Shown: positions 33,959 to 41,885 of the stretch, piece by piece | Layout of the letters: the number at the start of each line of letters is the position of its first letter | Position numbering within the stretch: the stretch's first letter is position 1 | Translations under genes and position numbers: made by a program | Notes under the pieces: model-generated | The model's database searches: none | The model's input: the letters and a program-made list of their open reading frames with translations, nothing else | Told to the model about the DNA's origin: nothing | NCBI GenBank assembly: GCA_023453795.1 | Contig: JAEXSP010000019.1 | Coordinates: 372,001 to 436,000 of the forward strand | Direction of reading: 5' to 3' | Length of the DNA: 64,000 nt | Source: Bacillota bacterium | Lineage (GTDB): Bacteria > Bacillota > Clostridia > Acetivibrionales > JAEXSP01

Positions 33959-34270
33959 TCATGTTTTAAATAATCTAGGATAGTCCCTCGAACCATGCAC
34001 TATATGATAAATAAAAACAGTGTCCCCCATAACTCTGTATATACAAACATAATTTCCACTAATTACAAATCTGTACCCCAAGGAATCCAATTCAGCATCT
34101 TGGACAGCAACACCAGATAACGGATATGCTTTAAGCCGCTCAAGCGATGTAAGTATTTGATCTGTTATATTTTTTGCAGAAACCGGACCAACCATCATTA
34201 AGTGATAATCCGCAATATCCTCAAGTTCTGCCCATGCAGGTGCTAGAATATCCAACTTATATTCCTGCAT
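33959..34270 (-). CDS. RelE/ParE-family toxin
   Basis: 103 residues. YKLDILAPAWAELEDIADYH at the start, SLERLKAYPLSG in the middle and YRFVISGNYVCIYRVMGDTVFIYHIVHGSRDY near the end give the RelE/ParE strand order and the basic/aromatic C-terminal active region. The start overlaps the antitoxin gene by 14 nt. Such proteins cleave mRNA at the ribosome or poison gyrase, and motifs here do not separate the two. A partial copy is at 29690-29812. Confidence 0.88.
   Translation of the reverse strand: MQEYKLDILAPAWAELEDIADYHLMMVGPVSAKNITDQILTSLERLKAYPLSGVAVQDAELDSLGYRFVISGNYVCIYRVMGDTVFIYHIVHGSRDYPRLFKT
34042..34163 (-). repeat. duplicated segment, copy B part 2 (inside intact toxin gene)
   Basis: This is the counterpart of the toxin relic at 29690-29812. 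Here the segment is embedded in a complete toxin-antitoxin operon, so copy B keeps the ancestral order for this part. Confidence 0.75.
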
Positions 34271-34529
34271 TTTTGAATTTCTCCTCTAATCTTTTTTTAG
34301 CATCTTCTAGCGAAACAGTGGGTTCTCCTGAAAGCCTTGACCGTTCAGCCATTGCAAGCTTGGCTTTGAGTTTTAAAAGCTGTTCTCTCTTTTCGAAAGC
34401 TTCAATACTCATTACAACAATGTCACCTTCACCATTCTTTGTAATATATATAGGCTCTTCTACCTCATGAGCCAAGGTAGAAATTTTGCCGTAGTCATTT
34501 CTCAATGTAGTTGATGACTTAATTATCAT
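34257..34529 (-). CDS. Phd/YefM-family antitoxin
   Basis: 90 residues. MIIKSSTTLRNDYGKISTLA and EEPIYITKNGEGDIVVMSIE are the Phd/YefM N-terminal DNA-binding fold; the acidic/basic C-terminal helix (ERSRLSGEPTVSLEDAKKRL) would wrap the toxin. GGAGG precedes the start. The upstream region has short palindromes (TATAGTATA) suited to autoregulation. It forms an operon with the toxin. Confidence 0.9.
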   Translation of the reverse strand: MIIKSSTTLRNDYGKISTLAHEVEEPIYITKNGEGDIVVMSIEAFEKREQLLKLKAKLAMAERSRLSGEPTVSLEDAKKRLEEKFKNAGI

Positions 34530-34624
34530 AAATAATAACCTCCAGAATTAATTATTCTGCTATTATTATACTATAATTATTAATGGTGTATCAACTTATA
34601 CTTCTTGATACATGCATTCATAAG

Positions 34625-34905
34625 CCTGTATTTACCTTTTCAGCGATGAAAATGTAACGAAAAATCGTCACTCTATTTTGAAAAACCGCTCCGTCAGTCT
34701 CCGTCTGCCACCTCTCCTGCAGTAGAAGCTAATTCAGGCTCTACAGAGCTGTCACAGAGCGACAGAGAGGGTTAATGCCATCCGTGGCATATCCGAAGCG
34801 TGAAAGCATTTTATCCTTCGCAGGGTATTGCTATGTCTCGGCTTAACGGCGATTGCTAGGGTTAATACTTGGTGTGCCTTTGAAGCCCTCTGAGTACATG
34901 TTACC
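34625..34905. repeat. intergenic repeat with palindrome, copy B
   Basis: This matches 29816-30090 in two blocks. The palindrome is ATGCCA, TCCG, TGGCAT (34775-34790), followed by the conserved tail CCGAAGCGTGAAAGCATTTT and onward to about 34856. Weaker similarity runs to about 34905. Confidence 0.75.
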
Positions 34906-34930
34906 CTGGTTTTGAAATATGTTTGAACCG

Positions 34931-34980
34931 TGCATTTTGGATAAATCGTGGTTTAGAACCATCCCTCGACACTATTTATT
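34931..34980 (+). repeat. left inverted copy flanking the restriction-modification operon
   Basis: TGCATTTTGG, AAATCGTG, TTAGAACC and TCCCTCGACACT in this order match the reverse complement of 39296-39345, with about four substitutions over ~45 bp. The motif GTGTCGAGGGACGGTTCT (as read in the other copy) resembles dispersed palindromic elements often seen near Y1 transposases in Firmicutes. Confidence 0.75.
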
Positions 34981-35255
34981 ACGTATGAATCTCCCTTTTG
35001 TTTTTCACAAGCATAAGCTTCATTCCATTTAATACGTGTTAGTAGTAATTCCTATAACATATTCTATTTCTCTATAGGATTTTCCACTTAACCAGAGCGT
35101 TAAAGCCATCGCTTTATCTTTTTGGGAATATGCAATTGTGCCTTGTAACTCTTTTTGCCATTTTGCACTTTTCCTTTCTTTTTAGAATTTTCGTTTTTTG
35201 AATCTGCGCTGTACCGACTTGCCCCAACCTGAGGAGAAGCGAAGCGACAGATAAT

Positions 35256-35399
35256 ACCCAGTACTTATTGTCGAAACGACAATAAACTGGGTCAAGGTTG
35301 TCACCCTGAACGGACTAAGGTGCTTCGCCCTTAACCAGAGTCGGAGTCTTCCTCCGACACCACGCATTAAGGCTCATTCGTTCAAGGCTGCACCTTGAA
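35256..35399. repeat. cluster of consecutive hairpins
   Basis: Within 144 bp there are four to five dyads. ACCCAGTACTTATTGTCG pairs with CGACAATAAACTGGGT (35256-35292, one bulge); TAAGG with CCTTA (35316-35333); GTCGGAG with CTCCGAC (35340-35358); TTCAAGG with CCTTGAA (35381-35399). No U-runs follow most of them, so they are not simple terminators. A structured RNA, a REP-like element or a palindrome cluster are all possible. Confidence 0.55.
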
Positions 35400-35471
35400 G
35401 ATCTTCTAATCAATAAAACAAAAATGGACCATTACCTAGTCTTGGTTATGATCCATTTATTACTTTATTGG

Positions 35472-36824
35472 TTATTTTTCAACATAGTTTAAGATTTTTA
35501 TATTTTTAGCTAATTCTGCTTGTTGATTAAAAATCTTCACAATGCTTGTTGGATTTTCTATAATACTATCAATATCTTCTTTTTGAAGATTTAAAATACA
35601 AAGATTTGTTTCTTCCATAATGGCTCTTGAATATCTTACAGCCTCCGAAGACAAATGCCCCGTAGTCATCATTACAATACAATTACTTTTTAGTACATGC
35701 GAAAGACCAACTTCTTTTGCTACTTGGTCAATTGTAACAGTTTTTGTATTCTTACACTGAACTTGCCATCTTGAATACATCAACTTCATCGAATCAAAAA
35801 TGACATCAACTTCACCGCCTGCGGCTTTATCTCTATATCTTGTCTTTTGGAAATTCAATCCAATAATTCCCATTACCTTAATTGCAAATGCTTCAAGTGC
35901 CAATCCCTTTTTGTATGTATTCTCATCATCAATTTCTTTCCTTAAATCAGAAAAAGTTTTACAATAGGCTTCTGCCAATGCATTACCCACTTGTCCCTTA
36001 AGCTGTTCTAATAAAGGCTGAACAATTTCCTTTTCACTCAGTTCTGTCAATCTAACTAGTGATGGTTTTGAACCTCTCCCTTCGGTTGTCTTGGTAACAA
36101 CAATTAATCCTTTTTCCTCCAAAGGCTTAAGAATCTGATTTGCAAATGCCTTTTCTCCAAATGTTACTCCATAAGAAGCTGTAGCCAATTCTCTTATTTC
36201 TGTAGCATTTTGATTTGTCTTTCCACCTGCGTTTACCAATGCTAAGAGAAAATAATACTGCTCTTGGGGAAGTTCTTTAAATAGTCCTATCGAATCTGAA
36301 CTTATTCCTATAATCTCATTTAACCTTTGCTCTTGAATTTGCCACTTGTCTAAAACCTTAGCTTTTTCAAGCCATAATTTCATAACCTGTGCATAATTTG
36401 AAGTTTTTTGCAAATTATATCCTAACTGTATCAAAGCATCGTTTACAGTTTCGTTGGTTATTTTGTCCCCAAGAAGAGATAGTTTTCTTAATGTATCAAT
36501 CAACGCAAGTCCATTCAAATTTTCTAAAATATGTTTTGCCATTCGTTCATATGCTTCATCTTCTGATGAGGCATTTATTAAAGAATCACCAAATTCAGTA
36601 ACTTCCACTGTTTCTGAATTCTTAATAATTTCATATGAACATATCGCAACTTTGCAATTATACGCAAGGTCTTTACTTTTTCCATTGTAAAACTCTTGAT
36701 ATATTTGGTATTCAAATGTCTTAACATCTTTTCCTCTACTCTCGTGAATGATTTTCATTATCTTCACCAAATCAACAACATTCGGTGAAAATTGTGAGCC
36801 AAAAGGTAATTCATTTTCTCTCAT
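35472..36824 (-). CDS. type II restriction endonuclease, Mrr-like catalytic domain
   Basis: 450 residues. The N-terminal ~320 residues are helical with winged-helix-like segments (EIRELATASYGVTFGEKAF; GRGSKPSLVRLTELSE). From about residue 310 there is an Mrr_cat-type nuclease: KKGLALEAFAIKVMGIIGLNF, GGEVDVIFD (Asp near 338) and WQVQCKNTK (Q-x-K near 354-356), which give the D...Q-x-K core. It cuts unmethylated DNA at the site protected by the two upstream methyltransferases. Its start is 3 bp after the methyltransferase stop. Recognition sequence unknown. Confidence 0.85.
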   Translation of the reverse strand: MRENELPFGSQFSPNVVDLVKIMKIIHESRGKDVKTFEYQIYQEFYNGKSKDLAYNCKVAICSYEIIKNSETVEVTEFGDSLINASSEDEAYERMAKHILENLNGLALIDTLRKLSLLGDKITNETVNDALIQLGYNLQKTSNYAQVMKLWLEKAKVLDKWQIQEQRLNEIIGISSDSIGLFKELPQEQYYFLLALVNAGGKTNQNATEIRELATASYGVTFGEKAFANQILKPLEEKGLIVVTKTTEGRGSKPSLVRLTELSEKEIVQPLLEQLKGQVGNALAEAYCKTFSDLRKEIDDENTYKKGLALEAFAIKVMGIIGLNFQKTRYRDKAAGGEVDVIFDSMKLMYSRWQVQCKNTKTVTIDQVAKEVGLSHVLKSNCIVMMTTGHLSSEAVRYSRAIMEETNLCILNLQKEDIDSIIENPTSIVKIFNQQAELAKNIKILNYVEK

Positions 36825-36827
36825 TTC

Positions 36828-37883
36828 CTACGCCTCCTTGAAATACTGTTCAAAAATTGCATTTGCCATCACTTCTGCCATGTGAACTGGCACTGCATTC
36901 CCTATTTGTCTCCATTGTTCTTGAAAGTCTCCTTGAATTTCGTAACCATCATCAAATGTCTGAATTCTCTTAATTTCATTTATTCTTAAAAAACGATTTT
37001 TCCAATGAAAAGGACCCATATTATCTGAATGTGTTGCTTGAATTGTCCATGATGGTCTATCTGGAGATAATTTAAGCAAAAACGACCAATATCGAGACCT
37101 ATATTTGAACTTAGGGTCTGGATATCCACGTTCAGCTGTTAAATATAAATAATTTTCGCCCGGCGGAATCAACTTAAGCAGCTCCTTATCCTTTGCTCCA
37201 GCATGCTTATTAACATCTTCTGGAAGGTCATAATCCAAATCACTTAGCACATCTCCGCAAGTAACCCAAGGCAATAATTCAGAATCTGTTTTTATCTTGT
37301 TAGGGTCACAATGTGTTTCCTTAGGAAAAACAAATTTTTCACCTTCACCCTTTTTTATTCCCACACATAAAAATCTTTCTCTTGTCTGTGGAACACCATA
37401 ATTCGCTGTATTTACAACTTTAAATGTAATATCATATCCATACTGTTCAGCCCTTTCTAAGAGCAAATCAAAAGCAGGTTTATGAGGCTTATATACAAAT
37501 CCAAATACATTTTCAAATAAAAAAACCTTAGGTCGAATCTCATCTAATGCTCTAAAATATTCATATAATGTAAACGAATTATCATCATCAAGTGCTCTTT
37601 TTTTGTCAGTTCGATAAAAACGAGATTTTGAATAAGCAGGGCAAGGAGGGCCTCCAACTAACACATCTATGTCCTTTTTTGATAATCCAATTTTCTCCAA
37701 CTCTTCTTCGTAATTAATCTTTCGGATATCTTTACACACCACAAGCTTTCCCACTTGATTATGCTCAAGTGTGTTACATGCAGGTTCCCAAATATCCGTT
37801 GAAAAACATATATCGAATTCCGCTTTTTTAAATCCACAATCTATTCCTCCGCCACCAGAGAATATACTTAACACATTCGGCAT
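36828..37883 (-). CDS. DNA (cytosine-5-) methyltransferase, second
   Basis: 351 residues with all main m5C motifs: FSGGGGIDCGF (I), GGPPCPAYSKS (IV, catalytic Cys), FLFENV (VI), QTRERFLCVG (VIII), INEIKRIQTFDDGY (IX region) and RQIGNAVPVHMAEVMA (X). The target recognition region between VIII and IX is about 100 residues. Start ATG shares one base with the stop of the first methyltransferase gene (TAATG). It protects host DNA against the adjacent nuclease. Confidence 0.93.
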   Translation of the reverse strand: MPNVLSIFSGGGGIDCGFKKAEFDICFSTDIWEPACNTLEHNQVGKLVVCKDIRKINYEEELEKIGLSKKDIDVLVGGPPCPAYSKSRFYRTDKKRALDDDNSFTLYEYFRALDEIRPKVFLFENVFGFVYKPHKPAFDLLLERAEQYGYDITFKVVNTANYGVPQTRERFLCVGIKKGEGEKFVFPKETHCDPNKIKTDSELLPWVTCGDVLSDLDYDLPEDVNKHAGAKDKELLKLIPPGENYLYLTAERGYPDPKFKYRSRYWSFLLKLSPDRPSWTIQATHSDNMGPFHWKNRFLRINEIKRIQTFDDGYEIQGDFQEQWRQIGNAVPVHMAEVMANAIFEQYFKEA

Positions 37884-38938
37884 TATTCTAAACTCTCCTT
37901 TACATATTCTACCACGGCTTTTCCCATCAATGATGGAACTGCATTTCCAATTTGCTTTTGTATTGACCTTCTACTCCCAAAAAATTTATATCCTTTTGGA
38001 AATGTCTGTATTGCAGCAACCTCTGGAACTCTTAATCTTCTATTTTCCCAATGAAAAGGTCCAATCCATGTTCCTGGTTGAGCCGTAATAGTAATAGATG
38101 CTTCATTTGGAGAAAGTTTGTATAAAAAATTCCAAAATCTTTTATTAACAACAAACTTAGGATTAGGATATCCTGCCCACTCAGTTAACGCATTGTAATT
38201 CTTACCAGCTGGAATCTCTCTTAATTCATCTTCATATTTTCCCTTAACTACTTCCTCAGGTTCAAAGAATTCTTCTCCGTCAAACTCTCCAATCACATCA
38301 CCAACAGTCACATATGGAAGTAAGCCCGTTTCTTCTACTTTCTCTGGTGAACAATGTGTTTTTTTAGGTTCCTCTGTTTTAAAAGTACCCTTTGTGCCAA
38401 CTATAAATAGTCTTTTCCTTTTTTCTGGAACCCCATAATCAAGTGCATTTGCATGAACTATCTTATATACATATCCTGCATCTGTAATAATCTCTATAAA
38501 TTTGTCTACAATCACCTTATTTGTAGGATGTAAAATACTTTCTACATTCTCAAAGACAAAACCATCTGGTCTTAATTCCGTAACAATCCTTAAATACTCA
38601 TTAATCAAATTCGCTCTAGGGTCATTTATTCCTCTTCTCTTTTCATGAGTAACCCAATAGCCGTTCTTTGAAAAAGGCTGACAAGGTGCTCCACCAATCA
38701 CAATAAATCTATCACATTTCTTTTTTTTCAAAATGTCTGCGAATACTGAACTATCAATATCATGCAAATCACCCAGTAATAACTCCGTATTTTTATATGA
38801 TTCATTAAGTTTTAAGGTTTCTATACAATCAGACTCAATATCAGCACTTACTATAACTGGAACGCCTGCCAAAAAACTTCCTGCATCTAAGCCACCTGCT
38901 CCTGAAAAAAGACTCACAGCGCCTATGCTTTTACTCAT
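37883..38938 (-). CDS. DNA (cytosine-5-) methyltransferase, first
   Basis: Start placed at ATG 38938 (AGAGG upstream; frame open to 38980), about 351 residues. Motifs: SLFSGAGGLDAGS (I), GGAPCQPFSKNG (IV), FVFENV (VI), PEKRKRLFIVG (VIII), RVPEVAAIQTFPKGY (IX) and KQIGNAVPSLMGKAVV (X). It overlaps the regulator gene by 8 nt. Having two different complete m5C enzymes with one nuclease is the arrangement known for asymmetric sites, each enzyme modifying one strand; that reading is inferred. Confidence 0.93.
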   Translation of the reverse strand: MSKSIGAVSLFSGAGGLDAGSFLAGVPVIVSADIESDCIETLKLNESYKNTELLLGDLHDIDSSVFADILKKKKCDRFIVIGGAPCQPFSKNGYWVTHEKRRGINDPRANLINEYLRIVTELRPDGFVFENVESILHPTNKVIVDKFIEIITDAGYVYKIVHANALDYGVPEKRKRLFIVGTKGTFKTEEPKKTHCSPEKVEETGLLPYVTVGDVIGEFDGEEFFEPEEVVKGKYEDELREIPAGKNYNALTEWAGYPNPKFVVNKRFWNFLYKLSPNEASITITAQPGTWIGPFHWENRRLRVPEVAAIQTFPKGYKFFGSRRSIQKQIGNAVPSLMGKAVVEYVKESLE

Positions 38939-39158
38939 TATCTCTACCTCTTTTCCAACTATTTTCAACATCTTCAACATTTACTCCGCACTTTTGCAAA
39001 TATGCAATTAAGCGTTTCATTGTTTGGTAATTAGGATATGTTTTCCCCTTTTCCCATCTGTTTACGGTTGAAAAAGAGACCTCAATCTGTGTTGCAAAAT
39101 CAGACTGGCTCATATAACATTCTTGTCTTGCTTTTTTTATTGCAACTGAAAAATCCAT
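38931..39158 (-). CDS. XRE-family controller of the restriction-modification operon
   Basis: Start set at ATG 39158 with AGAGG 7 nt upstream. 75 residues, nearly all Cro/C1 helix-turn-helix: IKKARQECYMSQSDFATQIEVSF with STVNRWEKGKTYPNYQTMKR. It is the first gene of the operon and resembles C-proteins that delay nuclease expression. A direct repeat TGCTATA ... TGCTATA lies at its promoter and could be its binding site. Confidence 0.85.
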   Translation of the reverse strand: MDFSVAIKKARQECYMSQSDFATQIEVSFSTVNRWEKGKTYPNYQTMKRLIAYLQKCGVNVEDVENSWKRGRDNE

Positions 39159-39186
39159 GATTCTACCTCTCAAAAAATATAGCAAA

Positions 39187-39215
39187 ATTATAGCATTTCT
39201 ATACAGTTTTTACAA
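39187..39215 (-). promoter_or_regulatory. promoter of the restriction-modification operon
   Basis: On the minus strand, TTGTAA (39210-39215) and TATAAT (39187-39192) are 17 bp apart. The -10 is part of a direct repeat TGCTATA-x4-TGCTATA, so a bound regulator would occlude it. Confidence 0.7.
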
Positions 39216-39295
39216 CAAAATTAGAGCGTTTTTGACAACATTTTTCTTACTCAGTTAAGATATTCTACAGTGATTGAACTTCATAAATTTTCTTT

Positions 39296-39345
39296 AATAA
39301 AACAGTGTCGAGGGACGGTTCTAAGACACGATTTGTCCAAAATGC
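39296..39345 (-). repeat. right inverted copy flanking the restriction-modification operon
   Basis: This is the reverse-complement partner of 34931-34980. Reading on the plus strand: AGTGTCGAGGGACGGTTCT, then AAGACACGATTTGTCCAAAA. The two copies enclose about 4.3 kb comprising the hairpin cluster and all four restriction-modification genes. Confidence 0.75.
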
Positions 39346-39493
39346 AACATTAAACTTATCCCCAAATAGTCCAAACTGCCGTGCAAAAATCCCGGCAGGG
39401 GCAAAATCAAAAAGATCTTCAAGACCGAAGTCCTGAAACCCTTGATTTCTCTGGAGTCTCATCTTACCATGGTAATTTTATGCTTGAAACGCC

Positions 39494-39519
39494 ACAAAAA
39501 AGAAACCCTCACGGGTTTC
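39494..39519 (-). terminator. intrinsic terminator of the trpS-scpA-scpB operon
   Basis: On the minus strand, GAAACCC-GTGA-GGGTTTC is followed directly by TTTTTTGT. The scpB stop codon TGA lies in the loop, so translation ends inside the terminator. Confidence 0.85.
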
Positions 39520-40075
39520 CGTCGTTTATCGTTTCTTCCAAGTTCCCTGTCATGTTCTCCAATTCATTCGTCTCAAGCCTTGGCATGTCATTCAGGGCCT
39601 TGAACCCGAAGCTTCTGAGGAACTCCTCTGTCGTTTCATAGAGCATAGGCTTGCCCGGAACATCCATCTTTCCGGCTTCCTTGATCAGATTCCTTTCAAT
39701 GAGCCTTGTTACTGCGCTGTCTGAATTGACACCCCTGATCTGTTCTATCTTTCCTCTGGTAATCGGCTGATTGTAGGCAATAATCGCCAGCGTCTCAAAT
39801 GCCGCCTGTGATAACCCCTGCCTTTGCCTTGGAGCAAACAGCTTCCTGAGATATTCATAGTGTTCAGGCCTCGTACACAGCTGGTACCCATTGTTTATCT
39901 CCCTCAGCATAATGCCTCTTTTCGAGCTTTTAAAATTGAGGATCATATTATTCAAGATGAGCTTCGTTGTCTTTTTATCAACCTCGATTATTTCTGCTAT
40001 CTTCTCAAGCGACAGTGTATCGCCTGCTGCAAAGAGCAGCCCTTCTATCACTGACTCTATATCCTTTATTTCCAA
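39509..40075 (-). CDS. scpB: segregation and condensation protein B
   Basis: 188 residues. It begins IESVIEGLLFAAGDTLSLEKIAEI and contains RQRQGLSQAAFETLAIIAYNQPITRGKIEQIRGV and NSDSAVTRLIERNLI, the canonical ScpB double winged-helix region. With ScpA it forms the kleisin complex that closes and regulates SMC for chromosome segregation. It is 6 bp after scpA, the standard order. The last codons form the terminator stem. Confidence 0.96.
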   Translation of the reverse strand: MEIKDIESVIEGLLFAAGDTLSLEKIAEIIEVDKKTTKLILNNMILNFKSSKRGIMLREINNGYQLCTRPEHYEYLRKLFAPRQRQGLSQAAFETLAIIAYNQPITRGKIEQIRGVNSDSAVTRLIERNLIKEAGKMDVPGKPMLYETTEEFLRSFGFKALNDMPRLETNELENMTGNLEETINDGNP

Positions 40076-40081
40076 TCAAAT

Positions 40082-40891
40082 TCACCCCGCAATGTCTGAC
40101 TCATTGTCTTCCGAAAGCTTCTCCAAATCAAATTGCTCGTAATCATCCGCAGCCTTATGGATATAAATATCCGTAAACTGCCCCTTCTGCTCCAGATTAA
40201 CCTTTTTTAGCTTTGCCAGCTCCAAAACGGCCATGAAGCCGGTAACCACCTCGGTTCTGGATTTCTTCTTCAACGTAAAGATATCGGAGAATACGCAAAA
40301 GGTTTTGTTAAAAAGCGTTCTTATTATTTCGCGCATTTTGCTTTTAATAGAGACCTTTTCATGCTGCAGTATATGGGTTGTTATCTTGCCGACATTGGTA
40401 TTAAATCTTCTTTTATTTTTCTCCACAAGTTCGCTGTATACTCTCAGGAGTTCTTCCGGCGAAAGGTCTAATGTCTCGTCCTCTCTTGCGAATTCGATGA
40501 GTTCGGGAAGCTTGTAGCAGACCTTCTCCCACTCCGCTTCCCTCTGTCTCAGAACCTGTGAAAATTCCTTATACTTTTTGTATTCTACCAACTTAAGAAT
40601 GAGCTCTTCCCTGGGGTCCACTTCTTCTTCCTGCTTGTCCTTCTTATCAGGAAGGAGCATCTTTGATTTTATATGAAGAAGCGTTGCGGCCATAACAAGG
40701 AATTCACTGGCTATTTCAAGGTTCATTTCCTTCATGGCAAACAGATATTCCATATACTGATCCGTAATCTCGTTGACCGGAATATCATAAATACTCACCT
40801 GATTCTTTTCAATCAGGTGAAATAAAAGGTCAAACGGTCCTTCAAAATTCTGTATTTTAATTGTACATGCTTTCGTAAGAGAACTCTCCAT
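40082..40891 (-). CDS. scpA: segregation and condensation protein A (kleisin)
   Basis: 269 residues. The N-terminal IQNFEGPFDLLFHLIEKNQVSIYDIPV is the ScpA signature that binds the SMC neck. EFLVMAATLLHIKSKMLLP follows, and the C-terminal winged helix contains TEVVTGFMAVLELAKLKKV and EQKGQFTDIYIH. It bridges SMC heads together with ScpB. Located between trpS (7 bp) and scpB. Confidence 0.96.
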   Translation of the reverse strand: MESSLTKACTIKIQNFEGPFDLLFHLIEKNQVSIYDIPVNEITDQYMEYLFAMKEMNLEIASEFLVMAATLLHIKSKMLLPDKKDKQEEEVDPREELILKLVEYKKYKEFSQVLRQREAEWEKVCYKLPELIEFAREDETLDLSPEELLRVYSELVEKNKRRFNTNVGKITTHILQHEKVSIKSKMREIIRTLFNKTFCVFSDIFTLKKKSRTEVVTGFMAVLELAKLKKVNLEQKGQFTDIYIHKAADDYEQFDLEKLSEDNESDIAG

Positions 40892-40898
40892 ATAGCCC

Positions 40899-41885
40899 CT
40901 ACCAGTCTATCTTCATTGCACTGCGAACTTCTTCCATGGTCTTCTGTGCTTTTGCTCGTGCCTTCTTGTTTCCTTCCTCAATGATTTCTCTGATCATTTC
41001 AGGCTTTTTGAGAAGCTCCTGTCTCTTTTCATATATCGGAGTAAGGTATTCCGCCATCTTATTTGCAAGGTTCTTTTTGCACTGAACGCAGCCTATTTTA
41101 CCGCCTGTACATTGTTCTTCTATCCCGCACACTTCACCTTCGTTGAACACCTTATGGAAAGCATAGACAGAGCAAACATCCGGATGTCCCGGATCATCTT
41201 TTCTGATCCTTGCCGGGTCAGTAATCATTGTACTGACTTTCTTTCTTACCTCTTCCGGGCTGTCAGAGAGAGCAATAGTGTTTCCGTAGCTCTTGCTCAT
41301 TTTCCTTCCGTCAAGGCCGGGCAGAACCTTTGCCTTTGTCAGAATCGACTTGGGTTCCGGAAATACTTCTCCGAACAGGAAATTGAAACGTCTTGCAATC
41401 TCCCTTGTAAGCTCGACATGCGGCACCTGGTCTTCTCCGACAGGTACATAGTCAGCCTTGTATATAAGTATGTCGGCTGCCTGGAGGTTTGGGTATCCAA
41501 GAAACCCGTAAGTAGTAATGTCTTTATCCTTCATTTGAGCCAGCTGATCCTTATAAGTCGGGTTACGGAACAGCCAGGACAACGGAGTCGTCATCGAAAA
41601 CAGCAAATGGAGCTCAGCATGCTCCTTAATGCTGGATTGGAGGAACATGCTGCATTTTTCAGGGTCAAGTCCGGCGCTAATCCAATCTATTACCAAATCA
41701 GTTATATTATTTTTAATTTCAGACGTGTCTTCATATCCTGTAGTAAGGGCATGCCAGTCTGCAACAAAAAAGTGGCAGTCGTATTCATCCTGTAGTTTTA
41801 CCCAGTTTTCAAGGGCACCGAAATAGTTTCCAAGGTGCAGGGCACCTGTAGGCCTCATGCCGCTCAATATAGTACCTTTTTTCAC
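40899..41885 (-). CDS. trpS: tryptophanyl-tRNA synthetase with probable 4Fe-4S cysteine set
   Basis: 328 residues. GALHLGNYFGAL is the HIGH motif and GRKMSKSYGN the KMSKS loop of a class I TrpRS, which charges tRNA-Trp. In the anticodon-binding region the cysteines run C-x20-C-x6-C-x2-C (from DVCSVY to IGCVQCKK). This closely resembles the C-x22-C-x6-C-x2-C cluster motif known in the Thermotoga enzyme. I find no T-box leader upstream. Co-transcription with scpAB is unusual but the spacing (7 bp) is clear. Confidence 0.95.
   Translation of the reverse strand: MKKGTILSGMRPTGALHLGNYFGALENWVKLQDEYDCHFFVADWHALTTGYEDTSEIKNNITDLVIDWISAGLDPEKCSMFLQSSIKEHAELHLLFSMTTPLSWLFRNPTYKDQLAQMKDKDITTYGFLGYPNLQAADILIYKADYVPVGEDQVPHVELTREIARRFNFLFGEVFPEPKSILTKAKVLPGLDGRKMSKSYGNTIALSDSPEEVRKKVSTMITDPARIRKDDPGHPDVCSVYAFHKVFNEGEVCGIEEQCTGGKIGCVQCKKNLANKMAEYLTPIYEKRQELLKKPEMIREIIEEGNKKARAKAQKTMEEVRSAMKIDW

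Larger units (their letters stand above)
34530..35471. other. 942-bp gene-free region with repeats and hairpins
   Basis: The region holds the antitoxin promoter region (34530-34600), the palindromic repeat copy B (34625-34905), the left inverted copy flanking the restriction system (34931-34980), and the hairpin array (35256-35399). The bases 34981-35255 show no recognised feature. The 61-residue frame at 35182-35367 crosses the hairpins and is not credible as a gene. Confidence 0.6.
39159..39508. other. 350-bp gene-free region between restriction operon and scpB
   Basis: Besides the promoter, right inverted repeat and scpB terminator, the bases 39350-39480 contain the frame of 39265-39462, which I read as a relic or chance frame. 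No gene is seen. Confidence 0.5.

Noticed and set aside
35182..35367. 61-codon minus-strand frame
   Set aside because: It crosses several hairpins, has no ribosome site and an arginine-rich composition expected from palindromic DNA.
29594..35471. CRISPR array in the repeat-rich region
   Set aside because: Repeats occur as two long copies, not as short regularly spaced units, and no cas gene is present.
39265..39462. 65-codon minus-strand frame
   Set aside because: It spans the right inverted repeat; no ribosome site and no recognisable motif.
41112..41795. 227-codon plus-strand open frame
   Set aside because: It lies entirely antisense to trpS, whose motifs are complete.
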